Shown piece after piece: positions 8,782 through 18,169 of a DNA stretch of 64,000 bases. The position numbers and the translations under genes are program-made. Every line of letters begins with the position of its first letter. The first letter of the stretch is position 1. The stretch covers positions 11,191-75,190 of the forward strand of contig DASRWI010000034.1 in the NCBI GenBank assembly GCA_035654655.1, given 5' to 3'. The notes under the pieces were generated by a model, which was not told the DNA's origin, ran no database searches, and worked only from the letters and a program-made list of their open reading frames with translations. Origin of the DNA: DASRWI01 sp035654655. GTDB taxonomy: Bacteria > Bacteroidota > Ignavibacteria > Ignavibacteriales > Ignavibacteriaceae.

Positions 8782-10128
8782 ATGTCCAAAACTAAATTAA
8801 AATATATTTGCTCTCAGTGCGGATATGAATCTCTTAAATGGATCGGTAAGTGTCCGCAATGCGACAATTGGAATACTTTTGTTGAAGAGTATGTAGAAAC
8901 TGAACGTAACAAACCTTTAACTCGTAAAAAATTTTCTGACCCTCAAAAGATTTCTGAAATTCAAGCTCACGAAGAGGAGAGGATTAAATCCGGTATAGCT
9001 GAATTTGACCGAGTACTTGGTGGTGGTTTTGTAAAGGGTTCTATCATCTTATTAGGCGGTGACCCTGGTATTGGTAAATCCACGTTAGCTATGCAGATTC
9101 TTGCTAAAGTTCATACTAAGACTTTATATGTAACAGGTGAGGAATCTAATCGTCAAGTAAAGCTTCGTGCAAAAAGATTAAAAGTTGATAAGGAAGAATT
9201 CTATGTCCTTGTTGAAACAAGTTTAAACTCAATTACTCAATCAATTGAAAATCTTGACCCTTCAATTGTGGTTATTGATTCCATCCAAACTGTTTATAAA
9301 AGTGATTTAGATAATTCACCCGGTTCAATTACTCAGATTCGTGAGTGTGCTCTTGAATTAATGAATCAGGCAAAAAGAAATAATTATGCTGTTCTTTTAA
9401 TTGGTCACGTAACTAAAGAAGGAAATATTGCAGGTCCAAAAATTCTTGAGCACATTGTTGATACTGTAATTCAATTTGAAGGTGAAACAAATAATACTTA
9501 CAGAATTTTACGCGCTCAGAAAAATAGATTTGGCAACATTAATGAGATTGGTGTCTTTGAAATGTTTGAAGAAGGATTAAAACAAATTACTAATCCAAGT
9601 GAATTGTTTTTAAGCGGCAGAGGAAATGATATTTCAGGTTCCGTAATTACAGCAACAATTGAAGGGACCAGACCAATTCTTCTTGAAGTTCAGGCATTAG
9701 TAACTCCGAGTAATTATGGAAATCCACAAAGAGTTGCAACCGGCTTTGATTATAAAAGATTATCTATTCTTTTGGCAGTAATTGAAAAGCGTGGAAATTT
9801 CAGATTATCTTCTTTTAATGTTTTTATAAATATGGCTGGTGGAGTTCGGATTGATGAGCCGGCTGCAGACCTTGCAGTTTGCTGCAGTATAATTTCCAGC
9901 ATTACTGATAAAAATGTTAGTAGTAAAATTGCTTTAGTTGGTGAAGTAGGATTAGGTGGAGAAATTAGAAGTGTAAACAATTTAGACCAAAGAATTCAGG
10001 AAACTGAAAAACTGGGTTTTGATGAAATTATTATTCCTTATAATAATTTAAAGGGTATTAAAGATAGACATAAAATAAAGATTAAGACGGTTGATAGTTT
10101 AAAAACGGTTATAAATTATTTGTTTTAA
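8782..10128 (+). CDS. radA: DNA repair protein RadA (Sms)
   Basis: A 448-residue branch-migration ATPase of recombination and repair. The N-terminal zinc finger has C10, C13, C24 and C27 in the usual C-x2-C-x10-C-x2-C spacing. The RecA-like core has Walker A GGDPGIGKST (92-101), a Walker B-like IVVIDSIQT and the RadA-specific KNRFG motif. The C-terminal third is the Lon-like domain with the VGEVGLGGEIR signature. The frame is open back to 8710, but RadA proteins begin a few residues before the zinc finger, so ATG 8782 is chosen. It stands alone; length and all motifs match typical RadA. Confidence 0.97.
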   Translation: MSKTKLKYICSQCGYESLKWIGKCPQCDNWNTFVEEYVETERNKPLTRKKFSDPQKISEIQAHEEERIKSGIAEFDRVLGGGFVKGSIILLGGDPGIGKSTLAMQILAKVHTKTLYVTGEESNRQVKLRAKRLKVDKEEFYVLVETSLNSITQSIENLDPSIVVIDSIQTVYKSDLDNSPGSITQIRECALELMNQAKRNNYAVLLIGHVTKEGNIAGPKILEHIVDTVIQFEGETNNTYRILRAQKNRFGNINEIGVFEMFEEGLKQITNPSELFLSGRGNDISGSVITATIEGTRPILLEVQALVTPSNYGNPQRVATGFDYKRLSILLAVIEKRGNFRLSSFNVFINMAGGVRIDEPAADLAVCCSIISSITDKNVSSKIALVGEVGLGGEIRSVNNLDQRIQETEKLGFDEIIIPYNNLKGIKDRHKIKIKTVDSLKTVINYLF

Positions 10129-10225
10129 TCTCCAAAAGGACACTTTTTTTTACAAAATGTCGAAAAAAACCCTAATTTGTTAAAAATTATTTTGTTTTTT
10201 AAAAAATTATAATTTATCTTATAAA

Positions 10226-10242
10226 TGCGGTTTTTTACCGCA
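10226..10242 (+). promoter_or_regulatory. Hairpin in the leader of the RRM gene
   Basis: A six-base-pair perfect stem (tgcggt / accgca) with a five-T loop lies 33 bases before the start of the RRM gene. The rest of the 146-base leader is almost pure A and T, so the G+C-containing hairpin stands out. It could be a regulatory leader element, or a weak terminator of radA read-through, although no T run follows. Inference only. Confidence 0.4.
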
Positions 10243-10274
10243 GTGTTATTAATTATTTTATTAGAGGTATTTTA

Positions 10275-10526
10275 GTGAGTATGAAACTTTTCGTGGGGTC
10301 TTTACCCTGGGCAGTAAATGATGAAACATTAAAAACTGTGTTCGAAGAACATGGTACAGTTTTATCAGCCAAGGTTATCACCGATCGTCAGACCGGTAAA
10401 TCCAGAGGTTTTGGTTTCGTTGAAATGGAAAACGATACAGAAGCATCTGCAGCAATCACAGCTCTTAATGGAAAAGATTTAAAAGGTCGTTCTATTATTG
10501 TTAGTGAAGCAAAGCCAAAAAGCTAA
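10275..10526 (+). CDS. RRM-domain RNA-binding protein
   Basis: An 83-residue protein consisting of one RNA recognition motif, the small glycine-rich-type RNA-binding protein found in cyanobacteria and Bacteroidota. RNP2 is LFVGSL (5-10) and RNP1 is KSRGFGFVEM (42-51), with the aromatic residues needed for RNA stacking. The start is GTG 10275, with AGAGG seven bases upstream; an ATG two codons later (10281) is the alternative and would place that ribosome site rather far. It is monocistronic: a long A+T-rich leader with a hairpin lies upstream and a strong terminator downstream. Related proteins are often cold-induced; here that is only a guess from the leader. Confidence 0.93.
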   Translation: MSMKLFVGSLPWAVNDETLKTVFEEHGTVLSAKVITDRQTGKSRGFGFVEMENDTEASAAITALNGKDLKGRSIIVSEAKPKS

Positions 10527-10550
10527 AAATTTTTTTTAGTTGGTTGAAAA

Positions 10551-10577
10551 AAAGACGCTTTTAAGCGTCTTTTTTAT
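10551..10577 (+). terminator. Terminator of the RRM gene, probably bidirectional
   Basis: An inverted repeat aaagacgc / gcgtcttt with a six-base loop is flanked by an A run on the left and a T run on the right, so it can serve the plus-strand RRM gene and the convergent minus-strand gene that ends at 10579. Confidence 0.85.
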
Positions 10578-10578
10578 T

Positions 10579-12999
10579 TTAAAGAATTCCGGTATTTAAA
10601 CTTATAACAAAATTGTTTTTACCTCTGTAATTTAATCTCCAGGCAAAATCTAATTTTATAGGGAAAAGGATATGTCCTATGTTGAATCCTGCTTCATAAA
10701 AAGGATGGTTTAATTCACTAACATCAACTTCAGGTAAAATATTTTCTGAAGAATTATTTATAGTTGAATAAGCTGCATTAAAGAAAGCAGCAACCTGAAT
10801 ATCCCAACTTTTTAAATAAGGCACATTAAAGAATCTAAATATTTCATCTCTAAAATTATGTTCAAAATTCAAAGTAACAACATTTGTTCCAAAAACTTCA
10901 TTTATACTTAATGTTCTAAAACTTTCATCATAGGAAGCAAGATTTATTACTCCTGGTATAGCATACATATATTGATAAGGAAGCGAACCATTAGTATATA
11001 TTGATTTTATATAAAGAGTAATTCCAGCCGAGTTGAAAGATTTTAATCCAAAATTCCCGTTCAGTTCATATCTTGTAAAATTTAAATTACTTTTTAATAA
11101 TGCTTTTGAAGAGGTTGTAATTTCACCATCAAAAATTGCGTAACAGTTCTGATTTCCAATTCTTCTTCTGAATTGACCATCTTCGATATAATCTCTGAAA
11201 TCTAATTTAAAATTTATCGAAGCTGAATTAATTTTTGTGTTATAAATAGGTTTGTTTTCAATATACCTTCTATCCTTGTAGAAGAAAGCAAAGTCTGTAT
11301 TTTTCTTTGCACTCTTATAAATTCTACTGTTAAAACCTAATCCGAGTTTTAGCACAGGAAAAATTTCACCTTCAGTTCTAATGTCAAAACCATTTGAATA
11401 AAAATAGTTTTTAAATTCATATTTAGATAGTAGAGATAAAAGTGTAGAAGTAAATTCCCCATACTCATCTGATACTGCAAACAAAGTATTTAGTTTTTTA
11501 AATGCATTTAATGAAACAGAATATGTTCTATAATCGCCAAACAGATAAGAGCCTGAAAAATCGAATTTTGTTTTCTTATCCGCAAAGCCATAAGATGTCC
11601 TAAAAGAAGATTCTAACCTGTTTTCTAATGCCTCATCAAGAAAAACTCCAAAGTCCAATGTATGTCCTTCAACCCGATTAAAATGGTACATTGCTAATGG
11701 AGCACTAATACTTAATTTTTGATTAATGCTTATTTTGTTTGATAAAATTGAAAACTCATCCCAAAAAGAAAATGGTACATTACTTAAACTATCGATTCTT
11801 TCATATGCTTCAACCTCTTCGTTAGTATTTGGAATACTAATTGAGTTCGCCCAGTAAGAAGAATCCTTTTTATCTGCATTTGGGAGAACAGTAAGAATAG
11901 CTTTATCGAAAATTTTGTCATCAATGTCTTTATTTAACTGATAATCATATAAAATAGTATTTATCTCCAAACCAATTTTTGCAAGGCTAAGTACATTCAA
12001 TGTTGTAAATAATCTAAAATCAATGGGCATATAGATTGAATCATCAAAAGCTTCAAACTGCTGGAAGATAAACACTGAATCAAACAAACCTCCTGTGTTT
12101 GCTGCTCTATTCAATTGCAATTCAAGCTTAACTAAATCAAAAGTACTATCAATTATATAAATTTTTCCTGTAAAGCCCGGGTCTGAGGGGTCAAGAGGCT
12201 GCATTAAGATTTCCAGAATGGTATTGTCATTCTGTCTAATTTTTTCATTTATTAGGAAATAATAATAATCATAAGATTTTTCTGCAAGGGGTCCCAGTAA
12301 TTCTCTTCCTAAAAAATTAACTTTGTCTTCATAAAAATCCTGAAGCAATCTTCCACCTGTTAGAGTATTTATTGATGATGCAAAATTAGAACTTTGTTTT
12401 CTTGCAACAATGACCTCTTTTTGCTTATCAGGTTTTTCAATGTAGCCTATTGAATGATTTTCTAAAATTCCAGTAATTTTTAATTTAGCTGTATCATCAA
12501 TGCCAACATCGAGTGACATTGAATTTGATTTTGTATTAAAATCATCCTGAGTTCTAATTATTCCTTTTGTATAAGCATTATAAATATAGCTTTTAATATA
12601 ACTCTCTCTCTTTTTCTTTTTCTCTATTGCATTTTTGATTACTTCTATAGCAGGATTTATTCCCGGAGTTACAACAATTTCAGGAACTTCAACTTCTGTT
12701 TGACCTAATAAAAAGTTCAAATTGTTCTTATTTTCATTCAGATTAATTTTGATGGTATCAGAATAATATCCAATATAAGAGGCTACCAAAGTATATGAAC
12801 CTGAAGGGAGTTTTAATTCATATTCACCGTTCTTATTTGATGTTGTTCCAATATAGCTGTTAAGAACACGAATGCTTGAGAAACTTAAATTTTTACCGCT
12901 ATTTTTATCCTGGACTAAACCTTTTATAAAGAATTCTTGAGAAAACAGAAGGGAATTCAACAAAAGAAAAAAAGATGTTATTTGTAAAAATTTATTCAT
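10579..12999 (-). CDS. DUF5686-like outer-membrane protein with carboxypeptidase-regulatory-like N-terminus
   Basis: An 806-residue exported protein. A signal peptide (1-20, ending LLFSQ) is followed by a carboxypeptidase-regulatory-like beta domain (about 24-105: GLVQDKNSGK, SIRVLN, GTTSNKNGEYELKLPSGSYTL). Next comes a segment matching my memory of DUF5686 (INPAIEVIKNAIEKKKKRES). The C-terminal half has alternating aromatic beta strands of an outer-membrane barrel and ends with an aromatic-rich strand. The fold resembles TonB receptors but no TonB box or plug is obvious. It is transcribed alone and its role is unknown; such proteins are common in Bacteroidota. The neighbouring divergent gene (13044) also encodes an exported protein. 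Confidence 0.8.
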   Translation of the reverse strand: MNKFLQITSFFLLLNSLLFSQEFFIKGLVQDKNSGKNLSFSSIRVLNSYIGTTSNKNGEYELKLPSGSYTLVASYIGYYSDTIKINLNENKNNLNFLLGQTEVEVPEIVVTPGINPAIEVIKNAIEKKKKRESYIKSYIYNAYTKGIIRTQDDFNTKSNSMSLDVGIDDTAKLKITGILENHSIGYIEKPDKQKEVIVARKQSSNFASSINTLTGGRLLQDFYEDKVNFLGRELLGPLAEKSYDYYYFLINEKIRQNDNTILEILMQPLDPSDPGFTGKIYIIDSTFDLVKLELQLNRAANTGGLFDSVFIFQQFEAFDDSIYMPIDFRLFTTLNVLSLAKIGLEINTILYDYQLNKDIDDKIFDKAILTVLPNADKKDSSYWANSISIPNTNEEVEAYERIDSLSNVPFSFWDEFSILSNKISINQKLSISAPLAMYHFNRVEGHTLDFGVFLDEALENRLESSFRTSYGFADKKTKFDFSGSYLFGDYRTYSVSLNAFKKLNTLFAVSDEYGEFTSTLLSLLSKYEFKNYFYSNGFDIRTEGEIFPVLKLGLGFNSRIYKSAKKNTDFAFFYKDRRYIENKPIYNTKINSASINFKLDFRDYIEDGQFRRRIGNQNCYAIFDGEITTSSKALLKSNLNFTRYELNGNFGLKSFNSAGITLYIKSIYTNGSLPYQYMYAIPGVINLASYDESFRTLSINEVFGTNVVTLNFEHNFRDEIFRFFNVPYLKSWDIQVAAFFNAAYSTINNSSENILPEVDVSELNHPFYEAGFNIGHILFPIKLDFAWRLNYRGKNNFVISLNTGIL

Positions 13000-13043
13000 A
13001 AATTATATAAAGATTTTTAATTCTTAATTAAAGTGAGATAAAA

Positions 13044-13811
13044 ATGAGATGGAATAAAATAATAATTTTATTGTTATTGTCCGCATTTTGCTTTACAACT
13101 GCCGCACAGGTAAAAGATTCAACAAATGTTCAAACAACTAAAGTTGAGATTGTAAAGGATCCTAAAGCTTCAGAAATCATTAATAAGTATGTTGCAGCAA
13201 TAGGTGGTAAAGAAAAAATGTTTGATGTTAAGGATAGGACCACTATTCTAAATTCAACCATTCAGGGCATCAAAATAAAAATGGTTATCTATCAAAAAGC
13301 TCCAAATAAATTAAAACAAAAAATGTCTTTTGGTGAAATGGAGCAGGTAACATACTTTGATGGTAACAAAGCTTTTACAACCTTTAACGGCGCAACGCAG
13401 GAAGTTACAGGTCAACAACTTGAAGCTTTGCAAAGAGAAGCTGATATGAATTTTTTGCCGGATTTCGATAATAAAAATGTTGGCACTAAATATTTAGGAC
13501 TTGAAGATGTTGATGGGCAAAAAGCTCATAAAATTGAATTTACTTCAATGTCAGGAGATAAATGGTTTGAATTCTTTAATGATTCGTCTTATTTGAAGGT
13601 TAAGGAAATTAAAGAATTAATCACTCCTCAGGGTAATTTTCAGCAGGAAGTTATTCTTAGCGACTACAGAGATATTAATGGACTAAAATTTCCTTTTACT
13701 ATTCAGCAAAAAGTTGCAGGACAAGATTTAGTTTTCAACATAACTAATATTGAACTTAATAAAAATTTAAGTGACAGCTTATTTATTATGAAGGAAGAAG
13801 AAGGCAAATAG
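13044..13811 (+). CDS. Exported LolA/outer-membrane lipoprotein-sorting-like protein
   Basis: A 255-residue protein with a signal peptide (1-21, cleavage near TTAAQ). The mature part begins with the helix ASEIINKYVAAIGGKEKM followed by alternating beta strands (MVIYQKAPNKLKQKMSFGEMEQVTYFDG), the pattern of LolA-like single-domain beta folds often annotated as outer-membrane lipoprotein-sorting proteins or found attached to M16 peptidases in Bacteroidota. There is no lipobox, so it is probably periplasmic. It is divergent from the DUF5686-like gene with a 44-base gap, and its terminator hairpin overlaps its own stop codon. The ligand is unknown. Confidence 0.65.
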   Translation: MRWNKIIILLLLSAFCFTTAAQVKDSTNVQTTKVEIVKDPKASEIINKYVAAIGGKEKMFDVKDRTTILNSTIQGIKIKMVIYQKAPNKLKQKMSFGEMEQVTYFDGNKAFTTFNGATQEVTGQQLEALQREADMNFLPDFDNKNVGTKYLGLEDVDGQKAHKIEFTSMSGDKWFEFFNDSSYLKVKEIKELITPQGNFQQEVILSDYRDINGLKFPFTIQQKVAGQDLVFNITNIELNKNLSDSLFIMKEEEGK

Positions 13812-13826
13812 CCTTCTTCTTTTTTA
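13795..13826 (+). terminator. Terminator overlapping the stop codon
   Basis: gaagaaggc pairs with gccttcttc around the tag stop codon and is followed by a T run. On the other strand the A-rich flank makes it usable for the convergent gene ending at 13824, which it overlaps by three bases. Confidence 0.8.
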
Positions 13827-15191
13827 TTTAGCATCAATTGTGTGGGTTACTACAACATTTCCTTTATCATCAATAACTTCTAAAAGTGCTTTGTTATTTT
13901 TAAATGTTACTTTTCCAAAAGCGTGACCATCTTCTTTGTAATAACCTTTATTCCAAATGTTCAAATTTACTTCCATCATCTTTTCCATAACGTGAGAATT
14001 TGGAACATCCAAATTTGAAGCACTTATTTCAGGAAATTCAGAATTGGTTCCATCATCAATGTAAGATGAATGAGTATCGCCGCTGATAAAAATTATATTT
14101 TTAATATTATTGTCTTTTATAAATTTTATTACTTCATTTAATTCGCTTTTATATCCAGCCCATTTATCAATTACATCTTTTTTCATCCAGGAATATCTAC
14201 TCATCAAGGTATCATCATCCAGAACTTTAGCATAAGAAGGATTAAAAATTACTGTACTAACTATAACTTTCCATTTAGCTTTTGAATTCTTTAATTCACT
14301 AAAGAACCAATCTTTTTGATTTTGTCCGCTAATCGTAAATCCGGCTAATATAGAATAATCTTTATCTAGATTTAGTTTTCCGGATTTATCAAAAGCATTC
14401 TCCATTGAACTTCTTTGTGAACGCAAATCGAGTACAAAGAAATCAACATTAGAAAAATTAAACTTCTGCCATATTCCGTTATTTGGATTTGCTAAAGGAT
14501 AATGAGGAAAAAACATTTTATATGCACTAATAGATTTTTGTTTGTTAGAATCTGTACCATCAGGATTATTGGCTGCAAAATCGTGGTCATCATAAACATA
14601 ACTTACAGGCATATGGTTTAATACTTCTCTCGTAAAAGGATAATTAGCATCATACTTTGATTGGTAGCTTTTATCTAACAAATTCCATTTAGAATTAAAC
14701 CTGTAACCATATTTTCTTTCAGTAGTATCGGGATAAGTCCAATCTCCAATCTGAATAAAAAATCTTAAATCTTTATCCTGGGCAATTATAGGAAAAATCT
14801 TTGGGTCCCATTTTGCATAACTGGATTGCTGGCAGGAAGCAAAACCAAATGAAAAATCAATATTGTCCTTTTCAGGAAAAGTCGTGAAGGAATTTATTGG
14901 CAATTCTAAAATACCATCGACCTCTGCCTGGTAATAATATTTAGTATCTGGTTTAAGATTATCCACTTTGATTTTTACATAATTAAAATTTGTATCAAGT
15001 GATTTAATACTTTCAGTAAAAAAGTTAATATCATCCAGAGGAATAATTTTAATCCTTACTTTTTGCTCTGTATAAGTCTTAACAAGAAAAGTAGCGGAAT
15101 GGTCATCCACAGCACCAACTATAGGTCCTGATTTAACCTGAGATAAAACATTTATCGAAAAAACTAAAATCAGTAACAAGGCAGTTTTCAT
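13824..15191 (-). CDS. PhoD-like metallophosphatase (alkaline phosphatase D family)
   Basis: A 455-residue exported enzyme; signal peptide 1-17 (MKTALLLILVFSINVLS). An N-terminal fibronectin-like PhoD domain (about 20-105) precedes the metallophosphatase core. Motifs visible are FGFASCQQSS (the Cys near the metal site), IQIGDWTYPD, VSYVYDDHDFAANNPDG and IFISGDTHSSYID, matching the Asp, Asn and His ligands of PhoD-type Fe/Ca phosphodiesterases. The likely role is periplasmic phosphoester hydrolysis for phosphate supply or lipid turnover; the substrate cannot be deduced. It is transcribed alone, divergent from the HAD gene with a 52-base gap. No pho-box-like repeat was recognised. Confidence 0.85.
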   Translation of the reverse strand: MKTALLLILVFSINVLSQVKSGPIVGAVDDHSATFLVKTYTEQKVRIKIIPLDDINFFTESIKSLDTNFNYVKIKVDNLKPDTKYYYQAEVDGILELPINSFTTFPEKDNIDFSFGFASCQQSSYAKWDPKIFPIIAQDKDLRFFIQIGDWTYPDTTERKYGYRFNSKWNLLDKSYQSKYDANYPFTREVLNHMPVSYVYDDHDFAANNPDGTDSNKQKSISAYKMFFPHYPLANPNNGIWQKFNFSNVDFFVLDLRSQRSSMENAFDKSGKLNLDKDYSILAGFTISGQNQKDWFFSELKNSKAKWKVIVSTVIFNPSYAKVLDDDTLMSRYSWMKKDVIDKWAGYKSELNEVIKFIKDNNIKNIIFISGDTHSSYIDDGTNSEFPEISASNLDVPNSHVMEKMMEVNLNIWNKGYYKEDGHAFGKVTFKNNKALLEVIDDKGNVVVTHTIDAK

Positions 15192-15243
15192 AATTTTCCT
15201 TATTTTTACAACTCAATCTTATTAAAAAATAATTAAAATAAAA

Positions 15244-15855
15244 ATGAACCATAAATATTCTGTTATTGTTTTCGATTTAGGAAACGTGCTTATTCCTTTT
15301 ACTTATGAAGGTGCTTATAGAAAATTAAACGAAATTGATGAAGGATTGGGTGATAGATTTAGGGAATATTATAAAAGCGTCTACGAGATGCACCGCAGTT
15401 TCGAAAGGGGAGATATTACAGATGAAACATTTATTGATACTATGCTAACCAATCTTGAACGTAAAGTTGATAAGGAAACCTTCATCAATCTTTATGCAAA
15501 AGTATTTACCGAAAATAAAGAAGTTACAGCATTACTTCCTATATTAAAAGAAAGATATAAACTTGTTCTTCTTTCTAATACTAATTCCATTCATATGGAA
15601 TATGGCTGGAGACAATACGATTTCTTGCAGTATTTTGATAAATTGATACTCTCTCACGAAGTAAAAGCAGTCAAACCGGAAGAAAAAATCTACGAAGCTG
15701 TGGAAAATTACACAAAACTTCCTCCCGAAGAACATATTTTTATAGATGATATTGCAGATTATGTGCAAGGGGCTAAGAAAAGAGGTTGGGATGGCATTCA
15801 ATTCATCTCAGCTGAGCAACTTATAACTGATTTTAAGGTCAGAGGCATTTTATAG
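15244..15855 (+). CDS. HAD-superfamily hydrolase, YihX-like subclass
   Basis: A 203-residue cytosolic phosphatase. Motif I is VFDLGNVL with nucleophile D11; the usual second Asp is replaced by Gly13 in the DLGNV pattern typical of YihX-like glucose-1-phosphatases and related HAD-IA enzymes. Motif II is LLSNTN, motif III the Lys in VKAVKPEEKIYE, and motif IV FIDDIADYV. An alpha-helical cap lies between motifs I and II (about 20-90). The substrate is probably a small phosphate ester; sugar phosphates are the best guess from the motif subtype. Monocistronic between a divergent phosphatase and an M49-like peptidase. Confidence 0.85.
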   Translation: MNHKYSVIVFDLGNVLIPFTYEGAYRKLNEIDEGLGDRFREYYKSVYEMHRSFERGDITDETFIDTMLTNLERKVDKETFINLYAKVFTENKEVTALLPILKERYKLVLLSNTNSIHMEYGWRQYDFLQYFDKLILSHEVKAVKPEEKIYEAVENYTKLPPEEHIFIDDIADYVQGAKKRGWDGIQFISAEQLITDFKVRGIL

Positions 15856-15870
15856 TACTTTTCTGATAGC

Positions 15871-15899
15871 TTGACAAAATCTCTATATGTGAAAATATT
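15871..15899 (+). promoter_or_regulatory. Possible promoter of the M49-like peptidase gene
   Basis: TTGACA at 15871-15876, then 17 bases, then AATATT at 15894-15899, 44 bases before the ATG at 15943. The -35-like hexamer is perfect but the -10 is poor, and this clade mostly uses a different consensus, so confidence is low. Confidence 0.25.
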
Positions 15900-15942
15900 A
15901 CTAAACAAAATTTTTTATTGATTAATAAAATGGTGTGTTATT

Positions 15943-17991
15943 ATGCGAACTCTTATATTACTTGTTCTATTAACAAGTTTATCTTTAGCACAAGTACCCG
16001 AAGGAAAAAATTCTAATATGAATAATGAAGATAATTTTAAATATCAGGTTGAGCAATTTGCCGACCTTTCCATTCTACGTTATCAGGTCCCAGGTTTTGA
16101 AACATTAACTCTAAAAGAAAAAGAATTTATTTATTATTTATACGAAGCTTCATTATCCGGAAGAGATATTTTTTATGACCAAAATTATAAATATAACTTA
16201 ACTATCAGAAGAACTCTTGAAGCTATTGTTAACAGTTATAACGGTGACAGAAACTCTGATGATTTTAATAAGTTTATGACTTATGTAAAACGTGTTTGGT
16301 TCTCAAATGGAATTCATCATCACTATTCAACAAGAAAATTTCTTCCTGAAATAAGTCAGGATTACTTTAAAACTTTAGTAAAAAATTCTGATGCAAAACT
16401 TTTCCCAGTTGAAAAAGGAAAGAGCGTTGATGATTTAGTAACCAAATTACTTCCGATTATGTTTGACCCTAATGTTGATGCAATCAGAGTTAATCTTGAC
16501 CCAAATGCTGACCTTCTAAAAACTTCTGCCAACAATTACTATGAAGGTGTAACTCAAAAAGAAGTTGAAGATTTTTATAATAAGATGGAAGATAAAAATG
16601 ATGAAACTCCTATTTGGTATGGATTAAATTCTAAAGTTGTTAAACAAAATGGAAAAATTGTTGAGAAAGTCTGGAAACTTGGCGGAATGTATTCTCCTGC
16701 TATAGAAAAAATAATTTATTGGCTGGATAAAGCAGTGAATGTTGCAGGAAGTGATTTACAAAAAAAGACTCTTCAAAAATTGATTGAATATTACAAAACA
16801 GGTAACCTTAATACCTGGGATGAATACAACATTCTTTGGACAAAAGATACTGAAAGCAAGATAGACCTTGTCCATGGTTTTATTGAAGTATATGGTGACC
16901 CTTTAGGACATAAGGCATCATATGAAGCAATTGTATCTATTAAAGATAATGATGCAACAAAAAGAATTGATGCTATTAGTAAAAATGCACAATGGTTTGA
17001 AGACCATTCATCAATAGATGATAAATTCAAAAAGAAAAATGTAGTTGGTATATCCGCTAAGGTTATCAATGTTGTTGTTGAATCGGGAGATGCTTCTCCA
17101 TCAACTCCGATTGGAATAAATCTGCCTAACTCTAACTGGATAAGAAAAGAGCACGGTTCAAAATCAGTTAACCTTGCCAATATAGTTCATTCATATGATA
17201 TGGCTTCATCAGAAGGAGTATTAAAAGAATTCTGTTTTTCTGATGAAGAAATAAACCGCTCAAAGCAATATGGTTCACTTGCTGATAATCTTCATACAGA
17301 TATGCACGAAGTAATTGGACACGCATCAGGACAAATAAATCCGGGTGTCGGAACTCCAAAACAAACTCTTAAAAATTATGCTTCAACTATAGAAGAAGCC
17401 AGAGCAGACTTGGTGGCATTATTCTTTTTACCAGATAAAAAATTGCAGGAGATTGGTGTTGCTCCATCTATTGATGTAGCTAAAGCTGAATATGAGAAAT
17501 ATATAAGAAATGGATTGATGCTTCAATTACAACGCATTAAACCTGGAGACAATATTGAAGAATCTCATATGCGTAACAGAGCTTTAATTTCTAATTGGGT
17601 TTATGAAAAAGGAAAAGCTGATAATGTAATTGAAAAAGTTGTTAAAGATGGTAAAACATATTTTGTTATAAATGATTATGACAAACTTAAAGTAATCTTT
17701 GGTGACCTTCTTAAAGAAATGCAGCGTATAACTTCAGAGGGAGATTATAATGCCGCAATGAATTTAGTAGAGCAGTATGGAGTAAAAGTAGACCCTGAAC
17801 TGCACAAAGAAGTTCTACAGAGATATGAAAAATTAAACATTGCTCCATATAAAGGATTTATAAATCCTAAGTTGACTCCTGTTGAACAAAATGGGAAAAT
17901 TGTTGATGTAAAGATTGAATATCCTGAAGACTTTACACAGCAGATGTTGGAATACGCAAAGAAGTATTCGTTCCTCCCAAATAATAATTAA
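15943..17991 (+). CDS. Dipeptidyl-peptidase III-like metallopeptidase (M49)
   Basis: A 682-residue exported zinc peptidase. A short signal peptide ends near SLAQ (residue 17). The zinc motif is HEVIGH (H455, E456, H460), the HExxGH variant characteristic of M49, followed about 25 residues on by the second motif EEARAD, which supplies the third ligand. Typical DPP III blocks such as NADNLHTDMHE-like and TIEEARADLVALFFL are present. M49 enzymes release dipeptides from short peptides; the signal peptide suggests periplasmic peptide scavenging. Length and domain order fit the bacterial family. It stands alone and is followed by an interspersed repeat rather than a terminator. Confidence 0.9.
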   Translation: MRTLILLVLLTSLSLAQVPEGKNSNMNNEDNFKYQVEQFADLSILRYQVPGFETLTLKEKEFIYYLYEASLSGRDIFYDQNYKYNLTIRRTLEAIVNSYNGDRNSDDFNKFMTYVKRVWFSNGIHHHYSTRKFLPEISQDYFKTLVKNSDAKLFPVEKGKSVDDLVTKLLPIMFDPNVDAIRVNLDPNADLLKTSANNYYEGVTQKEVEDFYNKMEDKNDETPIWYGLNSKVVKQNGKIVEKVWKLGGMYSPAIEKIIYWLDKAVNVAGSDLQKKTLQKLIEYYKTGNLNTWDEYNILWTKDTESKIDLVHGFIEVYGDPLGHKASYEAIVSIKDNDATKRIDAISKNAQWFEDHSSIDDKFKKKNVVGISAKVINVVVESGDASPSTPIGINLPNSNWIRKEHGSKSVNLANIVHSYDMASSEGVLKEFCFSDEEINRSKQYGSLADNLHTDMHEVIGHASGQINPGVGTPKQTLKNYASTIEEARADLVALFFLPDKKLQEIGVAPSIDVAKAEYEKYIRNGLMLQLQRIKPGDNIEESHMRNRALISNWVYEKGKADNVIEKVVKDGKTYFVINDYDKLKVIFGDLLKEMQRITSEGDYNAAMNLVEQYGVKVDPELHKEVLQRYEKLNIAPYKGFINPKLTPVEQNGKIVDVKIEYPEDFTQQMLEYAKKYSFLPNNN

Positions 17992-18030
17992 AGTTTCAGT
18001 CATACTGAGCGAAGAGTAAGTATCTCCTGA

Positions 18031-18135
18031 TGAGATTGCTAGGCTTCGCTCGCAATGACCTCTCTCTTACTGTCATTGCGAGGAATGAGTCCTCCCCCAT
18101 AGAGGTCCCTTTGGGAGAATGACGTGGCAATCTCA
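18031..18135 (+). repeat. Interspersed nested inverted repeat, copy A
   Basis: tgagattgc (18031-18039) pairs with gcaatctca (18127-18135), and inside it cgcaatgac (18051-18059) pairs with gtcattgcg (18072-18080), giving a cruciform-like nested palindrome. The family resembles the GTCATTGCGAG-type intergenic repeats I recall from Bacteroidota genomes. A diverged second copy lies at 20236-20354 in the same orientation. No transposase is nearby, so it would be non-autonomous. Confidence 0.75.
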
Positions 18136-18147
18136 TTTAGAAATTTG

Positions 18148-18169
18148 TTTTTTTTTTTTTTTTTTTTTT
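18148..18169 (+). repeat. Homopolymer run of 22 T
   Basis: Twenty-two consecutive T between the repeat at 18031-18135 and the start of the gene at 18217, ending 47 bases before its TTG start. Tracts this long are prone to slippage, so the true length may vary between cells or be an assembly uncertainty. It is placed where a promoter would be. Confidence 0.9.

Noticed and set aside
16791..17180. 129-codon minus-strand frame inside the M49-like peptidase gene
   Set aside because: It is the longest antisense frame, but it lies wholly within a strongly conserved coding region and shows no independent signal.
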